A stretch of DNA of 64,000 nucleotides from Paenibacillus whitsoniae (GCF_003955665.1 NZ_RXHU01000082.1:92904-156903); one strand, 5' to 3'; numbered from the stretch's first letter, positions 24,137 through 33,272 are shown. The notes: generated by a model from the sequence alone, not told the origin. A program made the numbers and translations.

Positions 24137-24577
24137 TTATTCCTCCTTGAGATGCATTTGCTGCATCGTCTCATACGTTGGTTTCTCCCGTTGCAGTTGA
24201 GTGTGGAGCCTGATGGAGATATATAATTCATCCCCTCGCGGGCCGCCATCATACGAATCAATCAGATATACACGTCCAGTTGGCGACATCAAGTAAGGCT
24301 GTGCTGTAAAGATGCCTCTCAGTTGTTCGGCCATTTCCAATTGGTTCATCCTATCCGGAATCCCGCTTTTTAACCTCGGCGGGAAGTATACAAGCTGCCA
24401 CTGGATGTTGAACTGCATGTAGGTGAAGTTAAGGTCTTCGCTCCCGCTATGCACATGTTCAATGAAAAAAGATGGCTGCTCAAAATTTGCCGGAACATCG
24501 TCAACATATACCGTTGTTACCGATGGAACTGAATTTTTAAGAAGCGCCCGAATGGCATTCAAACTATCCAGATACAT
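24137..24577 (-). CDS. Tail terminator / head-tail completion protein
   Basis: About 146 residues with a gpU/tail-terminator-like layout: YLDSLNAIRALLKNSVPSVT, then ELYISIRLHTQLQREKPTYE near the end. It lies directly before the sheath gene, the standard place of the neck-tail terminator. The start ATG at 24577 overlaps the previous gene by 14 nt; a longer form beginning at 24652 would overlap by 89 nt and is less likely. Confidence 0.75.
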   Translation of the reverse strand: MYLDSLNAIRALLKNSVPSVTTVYVDDVPANFEQPSFFIEHVHSGSEDLNFTYMQFNIQWQLVYFPPRLKSGIPDRMNQLEMAEQLRGIFTAQPYLMSPTGRVYLIDSYDGGPRGDELYISIRLHTQLQREKPTYETMQQMHLKEE

Positions 24578-25037
24578 CGAAGCCCGCCGCCCTTCCAGTT
24601 TCCCGTAAAAAGCTTTCGACCATCTCCGGAATATCTTGATTAGTTTTCGCAAGTGCTTTGTCCATGAAATGTGTGCCCTTTACAAAGCCATTTTCTTTCA
24701 GCCCTCGTTTCCCTCGTATCCGTTCTCCCTTTTTATTTCTTTTCCGGATAACGAGCCGATGACCGTCATTAAGCATTGAGGCATAGAACACTTTGGTCCC
24801 TGCCTCAATCGACTCTGCATGCTTACCGTCAAGAATCCATTCCTTCTTTCCGTCAAAGGACCTTCGCTTAAAGGAAGCAATAAGCTGTCCTGTTTTTTCA
24901 GGTGACTCCTCGGCACAGTGATCTAAGAATTTACGGCCAACGTCATACCGAAGATCGTCATACCGACGCTTATCACCAGCCTCTCTCGCCAACCTCCGGA
25001 ATTGTTCGTCGAAGCCCTCTATACGAAAATCACTCAT
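24564..25037 (-). CDS. HK97-gp10-like neck protein
   Basis: 157 residues. DFRIEGFDEQFRRLAREAGD and CAEESPEKTGQLIASFKRRS followed by the Tyr/His-rich end are features of the HK97 gp10 family, which sits at the head-tail junction. The ATG at 25037 overlaps the TGA of the preceding gene (ATGA), so it is translationally coupled. A basic lysine/arginine loop (RKRNKKGERIRGKRG) is typical. Confidence 0.85.
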   Translation of the reverse strand: MSDFRIEGFDEQFRRLAREAGDKRRYDDLRYDVGRKFLDHCAEESPEKTGQLIASFKRRSFDGKKEWILDGKHAESIEAGTKVFYASMLNDGHRLVIRKRNKKGERIRGKRGLKENGFVKGTHFMDKALAKTNQDIPEMVESFLRETGRAAGFDVSG

Positions 25038-25645
25038 ATCGGCCCGCTCCATTCCACTTGGATTTCAAGGTGATTGCTTCCGATCGGTTGATACGGAACA
25101 GAGCATCTATACTTTCCTGCCCCCGCAATTTCGACGAGATCTCCTCCAGAAATATCGACTCCCAAGTCAACTAAGAGTATATAGGCCTCTTCGGTAACAT
25201 TCGCCGGATGCTCTTGGTCGGCTTGAATGGACTTACGAGAAAGAAGGCACTTCCCGCTTCCGACTTCGTTCCACTGGTCGCCAACTGGCGTATTGTACTC
25301 ATCCTTGACGGTCTGGTATCTAAATAACGTGTACGACTGCGAAAACATGGCATTGATCGCGTCTACACGCTTGACCTTTAAAATCAGCCATATATTTCGC
25401 ATTTCCACATTCTCGGCTTCAATGATTTCGTATACCTGAAATGGATCATCATTCAGTAACAATCGATCGTACTGCTTAATCTCAGGTCTGAACCAGGTTA
25501 CGACCTCCGCGAAAGCGTGGCTTGCGGAAACCCCCGCTTCTGTAACCGCTGACCCACTCTTCCCCTTCCAGTTGCAGAAATCAACCTCGGCGGCCCCGCT
25601 AATACGAATGGGCGTTGTCATCTGCTGAATATTAGGACGAAACAT
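25034..25645 (-). CDS. Head closure protein with two tandem adaptor domains
   Basis: 203 residues. The first half ends in NDDPFQVYEIIEAENVEMRN followed by WLILKVKRV; the second half ends in AGKYRCSVPYQPIGSNHLEI followed by QVEWSG. Each half looks like one head-tail joining/stopper beta-barrel of about 100 residues, so the gene seems to be a fusion or internal duplication of single-domain stopper proteins. It lies between the gp6-like connector and gp10-like genes, the right place for head closure. Confidence 0.7.
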   Translation of the reverse strand: MFRPNIQQMTTPIRISGAAEVDFCNWKGKSGSAVTEAGVSASHAFAEVVTWFRPEIKQYDRLLLNDDPFQVYEIIEAENVEMRNIWLILKVKRVDAINAMFSQSYTLFRYQTVKDEYNTPVGDQWNEVGSGKCLLSRKSIQADQEHPANVTEEAYILLVDLGVDISGGDLVEIAGAGKYRCSVPYQPIGSNHLEIQVEWSGPI

Positions 25646-25919
25646 CTGGCAAGCTCACCACCATTAATTGCGGCATCAGGCATTCAGAAAAAGCAGGCGA
25701 AAATTTAATTTCCCCGCTTGTTAAATTCCACAGATCAGTGACGCCGATTGTCAGCGTCGCAACTCCGAGTTCTGATTCCATGATTTCCTGCGTAATGCCA
25801 GCATTCAGCATGTATTGTTTCACCGCAAGCACCTTGATTCTAAGCGTAGTATCGTTAAACGATCCGCTCACGCTTAATCCTCGCTTTACCTTTTCCAGCA
25901 GTTCATCATCGGTCATCAT
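25632..25919 (-). CDS. Head-tail connector protein (gp6/gp15-like)
   Basis: 95 residues: TDDELLEKVKRGLSVSGSFN then IKVLAVKQYMLNAGITQEIM, an alpha-helical connector of the HK97 gp6 type. It forms the ring under the portal. Its 3' end overlaps the next gene by 14 nt. Two ATG codons in a row at the start; the second may be used. Confidence 0.78.
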   Translation of the reverse strand: MMTDDELLEKVKRGLSVSGSFNDTTLRIKVLAVKQYMLNAGITQEIMESELGVATLTIGVTDLWNLTSGEIKFSPAFSECLMPQLMVVSLPDVSS

Positions 25920-25922
25920 GGC

Positions 25923-26522
25923 CTACACCCAAAGGTAAATGTCTACAGGGCTTCCATTCAAGGCGCTATTCAAATCAACCGTATTACTCGCCAGATCCGT
26001 CTCGCTAGTCGTGACGGTCGGCGCCGTCGACTCCTTGACATTGTTTAAGTAGGCAGCCTGCACCGTGTTATGCGGAAGTTTGTACGGAAGTCCGATCTTC
26101 TCCCCGAAGCCAATGCTTGTTGTTGCGCTTGCTGCGTCATGTGCAGGAATTGTAACCTTCGTGACCGTTTTAAATGCCTTGTTACCGCTGACCGTTCCTG
26201 CCGTATCCACCGTAAAGGCAGGCAGCGTCTCTGTGATCACTTTTCCGTCGTAATCGGTTCCTTCGATGACAACCTGAACGGCCTTAATGTTTCCCGCTGT
26301 GCCCCCTGCTGTGGCTGTAATGTTTCTTGGTGTCGGCGGATTGGTAATATCCGCGATAAGTTCATGTGAGGTGCCGTCAACCGCTACATGAACAGCATCC
26401 ACGTCCGCTGCCGCCGCTTTATCGGCGTTAAGATGATACCTCACCGTATACATCCGTTCCAGCTTCCTGCCGGTAACATCACTAGGGACAGTACTTGCAA
26501 TGCCTGGCTTGATTCGTTGCAT
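25923..26522 (-). CDS. Capsid decoration or head fibre-like protein
   Basis: About 199 residues, mostly beta-strand, rich in Thr, Ala and Val and with no cysteine: RNITATAGGTAGNIKAVQVV, TETLPAFTVDTAGTVSGNKA. It lies immediately after the major capsid gene, the usual place for decoration proteins. It could equally be a structural Ig-like protein of unknown location. The start at 26522 follows AAGGAACGTGAG at some distance; the reading from 26528 begins with an unlikely codon. Confidence 0.6.
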   Translation of the reverse strand: MQRIKPGIASTVPSDVTGRKLERMYTVRYHLNADKAAAADVDAVHVAVDGTSHELIADITNPPTPRNITATAGGTAGNIKAVQVVIEGTDYDGKVITETLPAFTVDTAGTVSGNKAFKTVTKVTIPAHDAASATTSIGFGEKIGLPYKLPHNTVQAAYLNNVKESTAPTVTTSETDLASNTVDLNSALNGSPVDIYLWV

Positions 26523-26552
26523 ATGCACTCACGTTCCTTTCTTTAATTGACA

Positions 26553-26577
26553 GCAGGGAGCGGTCACCCGCTCCTGC
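26553..26577 (-). terminator. Strong GC hairpin behind the capsid gene (attenuator-like)
   Basis: GCAGGGAGCGG and CCGCTCCTGC form a 10-bp stem with one bulged G and a four-base loop in the 60-bp gap between the capsid gene and the next gene. No T-run follows, so it is likely a 3' stabiliser or partial terminator that keeps capsid mRNA above that of the downstream genes. Confidence 0.5.
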
Positions 26578-26588
26578 CAAGGTTATTC

Positions 26589-27803
26589 CTACTCTTCGAA
26601 CGTCCAATATGTGAATGTTACCTTCGCGAAAAGCGGTTTACCGCCCGAGTACACCTTGCCGCGCCATACCGTTTCATCATGCGAGAACTTCTCGGATGAG
26701 TTAGACTCAATCGTGAAGGCTTCCGATTCGTTCACGATATACGTGGACAGGTCGCCATATAGCACGGAATCGGTATCCGGCATTTGCGATGTAAAGACAA
26801 CCGGCATACCCGCGATCAGGTAGCTACTTTGACCAGGACCGCCCTGAACAGGGTTAATCGTCACCAATGGTTTACCCGCTGCGTCAGTCAGAGAGAAGAA
26901 CCGGTTAAAGAACGTCGATCGCTTCATGACCCATGTGCCTTGATCTCCGTATGGGCTATCAATGGCCCCAAGAATCGCAGCGATTTGAGCCCAGTCCATA
27001 TCCGAATAGGTTTTAGCGGCCGATGTACCGGATTTAATAGCCGTGATGATACCCTGGAACATGGAGTTCGACAAGGAACCATTCAACACATAATTTTCGA
27101 GTAGCAAACCGATGTACTTGCCAATTTCCATGGACAGAAATTGTTCAAATGCTGGAATACTGTTCTTGAGCAGCAGGTTCTTGACGGTAATCGTAGCGAC
27201 AACCGCTTGCTGCTGAATCCTAACTTCCGTAATCGAGAACTTCAGATCAACCGTGCCATCCTCGTTCTCAGTTGGCGCCTCCGTCGTCCCGATTGGCAAT
27301 GTTACATCACCAGTAAACCCGAACTTCGTAATTGCAGAATACACACGACCATACTGAACGATGACAGAGTAGACACGGTCGAGTGTTGTTTGAGGAACCA
27401 AATACTCGGCTCCGGACGTCACCGCTCCACCATTCATATCCGTGATGGCCCGTTTACCGAACGACATGATTTCCGCGTCAGCCTCGCTTACACGGTTATT
27501 CAAGTACGAACGATAGAAGGCATCGCGATACTTGGCAGAACTTCGATAGTTTTCCGAATTGATCTCGCCAGATTTGAAGTTCGGCAGACTGCCTCTGTGC
27601 TGTGGTTCCGGAGCGTCTGCCAGATGCTCGTTAATTTCGTCGATTCGCTCCGACATACTCCGCAATTCGTCCGTGATTCTGCCCATTTCTTCACTGGACA
27701 TATCCCGGTGATTTTTCACCTTTTCTTTCAAAGCCAGGCGCTTCTGCTCCAGCTCACCTTTCTCGCGTTTGTATTCGGCCGCTTCTTTTTGCGTTAATTT
27801 CAT
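26589..27803 (-). CDS. Major capsid protein, HK97 fold
   Basis: 404 residues. The first 80 are a charged coiled coil (QKEAAEYKREKGELEQKRLA), the delta/scaffold domain; cleavage is expected after about residue 80 by the adjacent protease. The rest is the HK97-type capsid domain (AITDMNGGAVTSGAEYLVPQ, VKNLLLKNSIPAFEQFLSME, RSTFFNRFFSLTDAAGKPLV). Ribosome binding site TAGGAGG. It follows the protease gene, as in HK97-type heads. Confidence 0.95.
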   Translation of the reverse strand: MKLTQKEAAEYKREKGELEQKRLALKEKVKNHRDMSSEEMGRITDELRSMSERIDEINEHLADAPEPQHRGSLPNFKSGEINSENYRSSAKYRDAFYRSYLNNRVSEADAEIMSFGKRAITDMNGGAVTSGAEYLVPQTTLDRVYSVIVQYGRVYSAITKFGFTGDVTLPIGTTEAPTENEDGTVDLKFSITEVRIQQQAVVATITVKNLLLKNSIPAFEQFLSMEIGKYIGLLLENYVLNGSLSNSMFQGIITAIKSGTSAAKTYSDMDWAQIAAILGAIDSPYGDQGTWVMKRSTFFNRFFSLTDAAGKPLVTINPVQGGPGQSSYLIAGMPVVFTSQMPDTDSVLYGDLSTYIVNESEAFTIESNSSEKFSHDETVWRGKVYSGGKPLFAKVTFTYWTFEE

Positions 27804-27815
27804 GAGATTATCCTC

Positions 27816-28430
27816 CTAAAGTTGCTCAATCAAATTAATGAGCGCTTGTTTTTTGGCTTCCTCTTCGGGATCTGCTTCTGGCTCCGGTTCTTCGCCATCT
27901 GTCGTGATGATAAGCGTCTGATCGTAGGCCGGGAATGCAAGCACGCTGACTTCATAGATTTCATTGATTTTCGCAATGACATCGATTTTATTTTCCCAAT
28001 CGCTTGCGATTATGGCCTTGCTGTCAAAATAGAAGGACATGCCGTCCATCAACTCGCGTTCGATGCGGTCATAGACATAATCGTCCATCCACGTGTTACC
28101 TAGCGTCGCCTCAATGAATAAACCTACCTCATCGACAACCGCCCGCATGTTTTTGCCATTACGGCCAAGCACCCAAGTGGATGAGTGATCGAGCAGTAAG
28201 ACCAGCCTGGACAGATCCACGCCATCGAGCGCGTCAGATGCGACTTTTTCCTGCCAGACACTGCCCCGCCACGGTTTGCCGAGGACGCCAAATAGAATGG
28301 CATAGCCTCTAATCTTCCTCACCTGATTGCCGTCAATCTCTTCGGTGACAGCCCGAAACTGAGAGCGATCATCTCCGTAATCGATTCTTCGTTTGGTTTG
28401 GGCGGACAGCGGCGACTTCTTAGTCTCCAT
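27816..28430 (-). CDS. HK97-type prohead protease (S78)
   Basis: About 204 residues. Cleaves the capsid delta domain during head maturation. The catalytic pair can be placed: His in LVLLLDHSSTWVLGR and Ser in LMDGMSFYFDSK, with the downstream EIYEVSVLAFPAY strand. The ATG at 28430 overlaps the end of the portal gene and follows GGGGGTG. The acidic end (EEPEPEADPEEEAKKQ) may be a removable scaffold tail. Confidence 0.92.
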   Translation of the reverse strand: METKKSPLSAQTKRRIDYGDDRSQFRAVTEEIDGNQVRKIRGYAILFGVLGKPWRGSVWQEKVASDALDGVDLSRLVLLLDHSSTWVLGRNGKNMRAVVDEVGLFIEATLGNTWMDDYVYDRIERELMDGMSFYFDSKAIIASDWENKIDVIAKINEIYEVSVLAFPAYDQTLIITTDGEEPEPEADPEEEAKKQALINLIEQL

Positions 28431-29622
28431 TGTTCTCTTCACCCCCTTCCACCGTATAGCTGCCTGGTTTCAGCGTTTGGAAATTCTTGCTCTCCATGAA
28501 TTTGTCCAGTTCAGGTGGCCCTTTCGGTATGCGCAGCCTCCGGCGAATCTCATTCCTGGTCATCACGCTGCCAAAGAGCATTTCCTTAAAGAAGGTTGTT
28601 TTCGAGCTAAGCGTGCTGATTTCCAAATCGATCAATTCCGCGAGAACCTTGTTGTCGTGGGCGATCTCCGTCATGCTAAAAAGTTTATATGTCAATTCCT
28701 CCTCGATCTGATAAGCGAGAGGACGAATGGTGTTGTCAATGAACTGCTCATATTGGATCTCGCTGGCCGTATGCGTAAACACCTCACGGCTACCGCCAAA
28801 GTACGTGTACAGGTAACCGACAACGGTCTCCAGCACTTCTTTGTTAAGCGGCTGCATCTTCAGATCGAGATTATGAACATCATACTCAGCGCCGATCATC
28901 CCAAATCCCGTGGTGTTCTCGGCTGTCAGGAACAGTTCTTTAAATTCCTCCAGCTTCTTCTTTTGGTCGGTGCCCTTCAGTTGTGACTTATTGATTAGGA
29001 GCGCGGCAATCCGCTGACTGTTCTTGCTGTCTTTCACCGACTGTTCTTGTAAGGTGTTTACAATTTCCGTATACCCGCCGGTAGCCTGGCGCTGCGCCCC
29101 TCCCGTTTGCGTCGGGAACCGTTGCAGATGCAAAATATCGTCATAATAAAAAAGGCCCTGCTCTCCGCCTGCCGGAAATTTAATGACGATCTTGCCCGCA
29201 TCATCCTGCAGAAATTCATGCTGCGCATAGGGGAGCGGATAGATCGCCCGTAGGTTTCCGCTGTCGTCCCAATCTGGAAACATGTAGACGTTGTTCGCAA
29301 GCAACAATCGCGTAATCACGAATGTCCAAAAAACCTGCGGCGTGTGCAGCGGGTTCGTCCGTACTTCCAATACATATTGCAGCCTGCTTTTTAACGGCAA
29401 CACGTTGCCTTCGTTGTCCGCTCGTGCATGGTAGAACGGGATGCTCCCGATCTTCTCCGCGACAAAATTAATGGCCGTTCGAATTTCTGGTGTATCGTAC
29501 AGATTCCGCCCGAAACTCATCAGCGGCGCTCCCCGTTGCAAACTGTCGATGATTTGCGCCGCTGTTATGCTTGTTGTCTTGTCTGGCCGAAACACATGTA
29601 AGGCTCGTTGCCAAAATCCCAA
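28420..29622 (-). CDS. Phage portal protein (HK97 family)
   Basis: About 400 residues. Forms the dodecameric portal for DNA entry. FGRNLYDTPEIRTAINFVAE, VRTNPLHTPQVFWTFVITRL and GGSREVFTHTASEIQYEQFI are typical of the HK97-type portal. The start is likely the TTG at 29622, which has GGGAGGTGAGG a few bases upstream and lies just behind the terminase stop; upstream in-frame codons lie inside the terminase gene. Confidence 0.93.
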   Translation of the reverse strand: MGFWQRALHVFRPDKTTSITAAQIIDSLQRGAPLMSFGRNLYDTPEIRTAINFVAEKIGSIPFYHARADNEGNVLPLKSRLQYVLEVRTNPLHTPQVFWTFVITRLLLANNVYMFPDWDDSGNLRAIYPLPYAQHEFLQDDAGKIVIKFPAGGEQGLFYYDDILHLQRFPTQTGGAQRQATGGYTEIVNTLQEQSVKDSKNSQRIAALLINKSQLKGTDQKKKLEEFKELFLTAENTTGFGMIGAEYDVHNLDLKMQPLNKEVLETVVGYLYTYFGGSREVFTHTASEIQYEQFIDNTIRPLAYQIEEELTYKLFSMTEIAHDNKVLAELIDLEISTLSSKTTFFKEMLFGSVMTRNEIRRRLRIPKGPPELDKFMESKNFQTLKPGSYTVEGGEENNGD

Positions 29623-29635
29623 ATCCTCACCTCCC

Positions 29636-31375
29636 TCACGGCTGATATTCTGCGAACTGGTCGGCAACCTTCAGGTATGCGACATAAGAAATCAAAAAAG
29701 AAACGTATCCATCGATACGCCCCCTGCTCTTTGCCTTGTCAGGCTGTATGCCGTTGTTTGGGTCAATTTTTGCGGCCGTGTTTGTCGTACACCAGCGAAA
29801 TAATCCATTATACTCGCTATATTCAATCAGTCCATCTTCAAAGAGGGCTCTTGTTTCTTTCATGGGAACCGACAGAGATTTCGCTCCCATGGCTACAGGA
29901 AATGTGACTCCCCGTCCATTCGTATCTTCTTTCGGAAAACCATTGGCTTCCATATCATCCGCCCAGTCTCCACCATGCCAACGATCCCAGCCGATCTTCC
30001 AAAAAGTTACTTGATAAGTCTCAGCCAGTTCAACGTACCATTCCGTGACCTCTGATTTGCGAACCATACTGCCCTCGCAAATCTTCAGAAGCTCTTTGTT
30101 CAATGGATCTTTGGCATTGGTATTACAGAAACTCTCATATGCCATTTTGTCAGCCTGGCTGTTCTTCTCAATCCGTTGACTGGCAATAAAATACTTTTGG
30201 AAAATCCTCAACTTCCCTCCGACAGGTACAAGTGCTGTCGCGCAGCACAAGTCCGTTGTTTCTGCCATGTCGACACCGCCGACAGCGTACTTGTCTTGGA
30301 TCATATCAATTGACATTTCAATCGCGCATTCATCCACGACTGCAAGGTCAAAATAGATGACGCTCAAGCTGCTAGCGCGATTCAAATGTTTGGCCAAAAA
30401 CGACGGCATTTGCGCTGGATCTTCGAGCGCCTTCTGATATTCGCCTTCAAGGTAGCTCATTGTCGGATGACTGCCGAGTCCGGGATTTGCCTTAATCCAG
30501 CACGATCTATCCTTCGGATCATCGTCAGCATCAATACGGAAGATCATCGGGAAGAGGCGTTCTTTACTCTCGCCTGACAACACTTTCGTGCAGCGGTCCA
30601 GGATAGAATCAAATATCCCTTCGCGAACAAAGCCGAACGTCGAAATGATAACGCCCAGCGGCTGCGTACGCGCCCCGACAGCTGATGAGAACACATCATA
30701 GGTGTTCCGCTGCGTAATGGCATGACATTCGTCAATAACATACGCATGCGGATTGAGTCCATCCTGAGAATTGCTGTTTTTGCTTCCTGCCTTCATGTAA
30801 CTGTCCGTCGGCAGAAACACCAGCTTCTCCGCATTGTCCTTGTCCCGCTTCGTGCGCCAATACTTGCGCGGGCGTTTTTCCGGCGTCAGCACATCTGATG
30901 ACATTAGCAGAGCCTTGGCATTGTCGTACACGATGCCCGCTTGTGACTTGATCGTAGCTAAGCACCATACTTGCGCAGCCGGTTCACCGTCGGCCATTAG
31001 CAGGAACAAGGCGATGGCCGAGATGAAGAATGACTTCCCCCACTTCCGCGCGACGAACAGCACCATCTCACGGAAGTATCGCACTTCCATTTCCAACTCG
31101 GTGTCATAAATTTTGAAGCCAAATATGCAGGCAACGATGTACTTCTGCTCAATCGTTAGTTCGAATGACTGGCCCGCCCAGCGCCCTTCACGGTGCTTCA
31201 GCAATTTACAAAAATCAATGAACGCTTCTACATCCGTCGGATCGTATCGAACCTTCTTGTTTCTCAGCAGCTTCTCGATTAACTTTTTGAGATCCTTAAT
31301 ATCTTTGCCGTGCTTGCTCGGCTCCCGCTCCACATATTCATGCCAGTCGGAAATGTATTCAGGGACATATGTCAT
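29636..31375 (-). CDS. Terminase large subunit
   Basis: 579 residues; ATP-driven packaging motor and nuclease. The Walker A-like segment is FVARKWGKSFFISA (about residues 110-125), Walker B is HAYVIDECHA, and the nuclease part has VGGVDMAETTDLCCATALVP and the end sequence KAKSRGRIDGYVSFLISYVA with its conserved Asp. It overlaps the small subunit by 4 nt (ATGA). The HNH gene next to it suggests cos-type packaging. Confidence 0.95.
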   Translation of the reverse strand: MTYVPEYISDWHEYVEREPSKHGKDIKDLKKLIEKLLRNKKVRYDPTDVEAFIDFCKLLKHREGRWAGQSFELTIEQKYIVACIFGFKIYDTELEMEVRYFREMVLFVARKWGKSFFISAIALFLLMADGEPAAQVWCLATIKSQAGIVYDNAKALLMSSDVLTPEKRPRKYWRTKRDKDNAEKLVFLPTDSYMKAGSKNSNSQDGLNPHAYVIDECHAITQRNTYDVFSSAVGARTQPLGVIISTFGFVREGIFDSILDRCTKVLSGESKERLFPMIFRIDADDDPKDRSCWIKANPGLGSHPTMSYLEGEYQKALEDPAQMPSFLAKHLNRASSLSVIYFDLAVVDECAIEMSIDMIQDKYAVGGVDMAETTDLCCATALVPVGGKLRIFQKYFIASQRIEKNSQADKMAYESFCNTNAKDPLNKELLKICEGSMVRKSEVTEWYVELAETYQVTFWKIGWDRWHGGDWADDMEANGFPKEDTNGRGVTFPVAMGAKSLSVPMKETRALFEDGLIEYSEYNGLFRWCTTNTAAKIDPNNGIQPDKAKSRGRIDGYVSFLISYVAYLKVADQFAEYQP

Positions 31376-31734
31376 TTACGCCCCATGATAACCTGAAAAG
31401 CATCCTGTCCTTCCGGTTTTGGAACGCCGCCCGGAATAAGATCTGTCAATTGCTTGCAAGCAGCCGCATAGTTCTTCATGGTAGTATTATAAATTTCAAC
31501 CGCAGGCCGCTTCCGCTCATATGTCATTTCTCCCTGTGTAAACATCTCGACGGTGCCTTTCCAGTTGATGTCCTCTTCCAGCTCTTTGAGCGTGATCGCC
31601 ATGAACGCAGCCCGTTCAATCATTCCTTCCGCAGCCTGCAACTTCTCTTTCGGCAACTCTTTGAGAAGTCGTTTCAAGCGATTAAATTCCCGCTTTATCC
31701 GCTCCTCTCTCGTCGGGCCGACCGCGATCGCCAT
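31372..31734 (-). CDS. Terminase small subunit (P27-like)
   Basis: About 120 residues, mostly helical: TREERIKREFNRLKRLLKEL, EGMIERAAFMAITLKELEED, and the conserved RPAVEIYNTTMKNYAAACKQ part of phage terminase small subunits (P27 group). The ATG at 31734 follows GAAGGTGAT; an upstream extension to 31821 has no site. It lies between HNH and large subunit genes, the usual order. Confidence 0.88.
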   Translation of the reverse strand: MAIAVGPTREERIKREFNRLKRLLKELPKEKLQAAEGMIERAAFMAITLKELEEDINWKGTVEMFTQGEMTYERKRPAVEIYNTTMKNYAAACKQLTDLIPGGVPKPEGQDAFQVIMGRK

Positions 31735-31857
31735 AGTTATCACCTTCTCGTCGATTTTCCCAAGCGATTGGGATTTTAGGGGGAGGGGGGCTATGCAAAC
31801 AGCCCGCGAGTAAAAATGCAACTCCCCCCTACGGTACCCAAGGCCCCAAACCCCTTT

Positions 31858-32154
31858 TTAACCCCGGGGGGGCCTCTTTTTTGGTATAAAAAGGAAATTC
31901 TGAAGTCCAATGCTTCTTTCGTGCTTATGATTGTGACAATCCGTGCACAGGTACTGCAAATTGGCGGGATCATAGGCTATATGCCAGTCATGCTTGTTCT
32001 GATCGGTCAATTCGATGATGTGATCCACGTCTTTCCCCGCCTTAACCGTCCCTTTTTGCCAGCACAACTCACACAAACCATTAGCCCTGCTGATAACAAA
32101 CTGCCTTGCAGGCTCCCATTCAGGTGATGCGTAAATCTCAGGATGACGTGCCAT
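31858..32154 (-). CDS. HNH endonuclease
   Basis: 98 residues. The beta-beta-alpha metal motif is complete: CELCWQKGTVKAGKDVDHII (first H and Cys pair), then NLQYLCTDCHNHKHERS with the second Cys pair and final His. In phages with an HNH gene next to terminase the nuclease is required for cos cleavage and packaging. The ATG at 32154 has AAGGGG upstream. The region after it, 31735-31857, holds no gene, only G- and C-rich short runs. Confidence 0.93.
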   Translation of the reverse strand: MARHPEIYASPEWEPARQFVISRANGLCELCWQKGTVKAGKDVDHIIELTDQNKHDWHIAYDPANLQYLCTDCHNHKHERSIGLQNFLFIPKKRPPRG

Positions 32155-32359
32155 AATCCCCTTTTTCACACCTTTTTACGTCACTGGGACATTTATTGAC
32201 CAACCATATTTTTATCCACAGGTGTGGACAAGTGCCACAAACCCAGTCACAGCAAGGCCTGAAAGCCTCTTTTTTGGGGTCATTTGAGTTAATCATATTG
32301 GTCATTCTGGGTAATTCATTCTTCTGCTTCAAACCCTTGATACATCTAGGTTTTCTCAT
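32138..32359 (-). CDS. Possible small Cys-rich protein
   Basis: 73 residues with a cluster of cysteines (PCCDWVCGTCPHLW, then KCPSDVKRC) and a fair AAGGG site. It overlaps the HNH gene by 17 nt. It might be a small zinc-binding protein, but the codon quality is mediocre and the region could instead be the cos site; low confidence. Confidence 0.35.
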   Translation of the reverse strand: MRKPRCIKGLKQKNELPRMTNMINSNDPKKEAFRPCCDWVCGTCPHLWIKIWLVNKCPSDVKRCEKGDYGTSS

Positions 32360-32400
32360 GATCCCTTAATCGAGTTACACCTATCTGTAATATGATTAAC

Positions 32401-32949
32401 TCACGATGATTTGTAGCGTTTTAGGAGGCTATCTAGTGAATCCTGCTCAATGCCGATATACCGCAAAGTAATCTTGGGTGAAGAGTGGCCGAAAAATTGC
32501 TGAAGCATCCCAACATCCTTGTCAGACAGATGATAGAACGTATATCCAAATGTCTTACGCAGTGAGTGGCACCCAATTCCTTGGAGGGAAAACTCTCGTG
32601 CCACCTCTCTAATTATTTTGTAAGCCATATTCCTGCCAATCGGCTTGTTGTAACCTTCTCTGCTTCTGATAAGATACTCGTGCTGCTGCATCCCAGAAAC
32701 GTACTCTTTAATTTCCTTCCGCAGCTCTTTGGTAATTAGAATCCTTTTATTCTTTCCGGTCTTCTTCTCCTTGACTTCGATATGTGATCCAACCACATCG
32801 CGAACGCGAAGCTTAAGAATGTCGCAAATTCGAAGTCCCGTATCAACGCCTAATAAGAACATCATGAAATTTCGCTTGTTGTTCTCTTTTAGGAAGGCTT
32901 TGATGTCGGCCACAACTTCTGGGTCTTTAATGGGATGGACATAATTCAC
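32401..32949 (-). CDS. Small tyrosine recombinase (phage integrase family), catalytic domain only
   Basis: 182 residues with the catalytic residues of tyrosine recombinases: Arg in GVDTGLRICDIL, Lys region KKTGKNKRI, CHSLRKTFGY (His-x-x-Arg), FGHSSPKITLRYIG (second His and the Tyr). The N-terminal core-binding domain is almost absent. Such short enzymes are common beside the late regulator and terminase genes of Firmicutes phages and are not the att-site integrase, a role held here by the serine recombinase at 42674-44100. Its job may be dimer resolution or a regulatory inversion; unknown. Confidence 0.85.
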   Translation of the reverse strand: MNYVHPIKDPEVVADIKAFLKENNKRNFMMFLLGVDTGLRICDILKLRVRDVVGSHIEVKEKKTGKNKRILITKELRKEIKEYVSGMQQHEYLIRSREGYNKPIGRNMAYKIIREVAREFSLQGIGCHSLRKTFGYTFYHLSDKDVGMLQQFFGHSSPKITLRYIGIEQDSLDSLLKRYKSS

Positions 32950-33272
32950 GGTGGCATCACTCCAATGCCCGAGATCGTATCAAGGTTAATCCGATCGTTG
33001 TGCTTTAAGGCCCATTTCATTCCGGCTGGCAGATTGGCCGTTGTCCGGCCATAGCACGTAACCAGAATTAAATGTTGCTCTTCCAACCGGCATGCAAACC
33101 AGACGCCATCAATGTTTATTAGCCCTCTTTCAATCGCCCCATAATTACCGCCCAGTATCTGTTCCTTGCACCAATCCAGCACATCGGAAAATGATTTTTT
33201 CCCGACTCGCTCGCGGTATCGTTCATACGCATGTGTTTTTAAATCAACTTCGTAGTTACTATACTGATTCAT
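32946..33272 (-). CDS. Hypothetical phage protein
   Basis: About 108 residues from the ATG at 33272, which has a very strong GGAGGGAAGGAG site; a longer start at 33308 does not. KTHAYERYRERVGKKSFSDV and LIDGVWFACRLEEQ-type strands suggest a small alpha/beta protein. It overlaps the recombinase start by 4 nt. I do not recognise it. Confidence 0.7.
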   Translation of the reverse strand: MNQYSNYEVDLKTHAYERYRERVGKKSFSDVLDWCKEQILGGNYGAIERGLINIDGVWFACRLEEQHLILVTCYGRTTANLPAGMKWALKHNDRINLDTISGIGVMPP

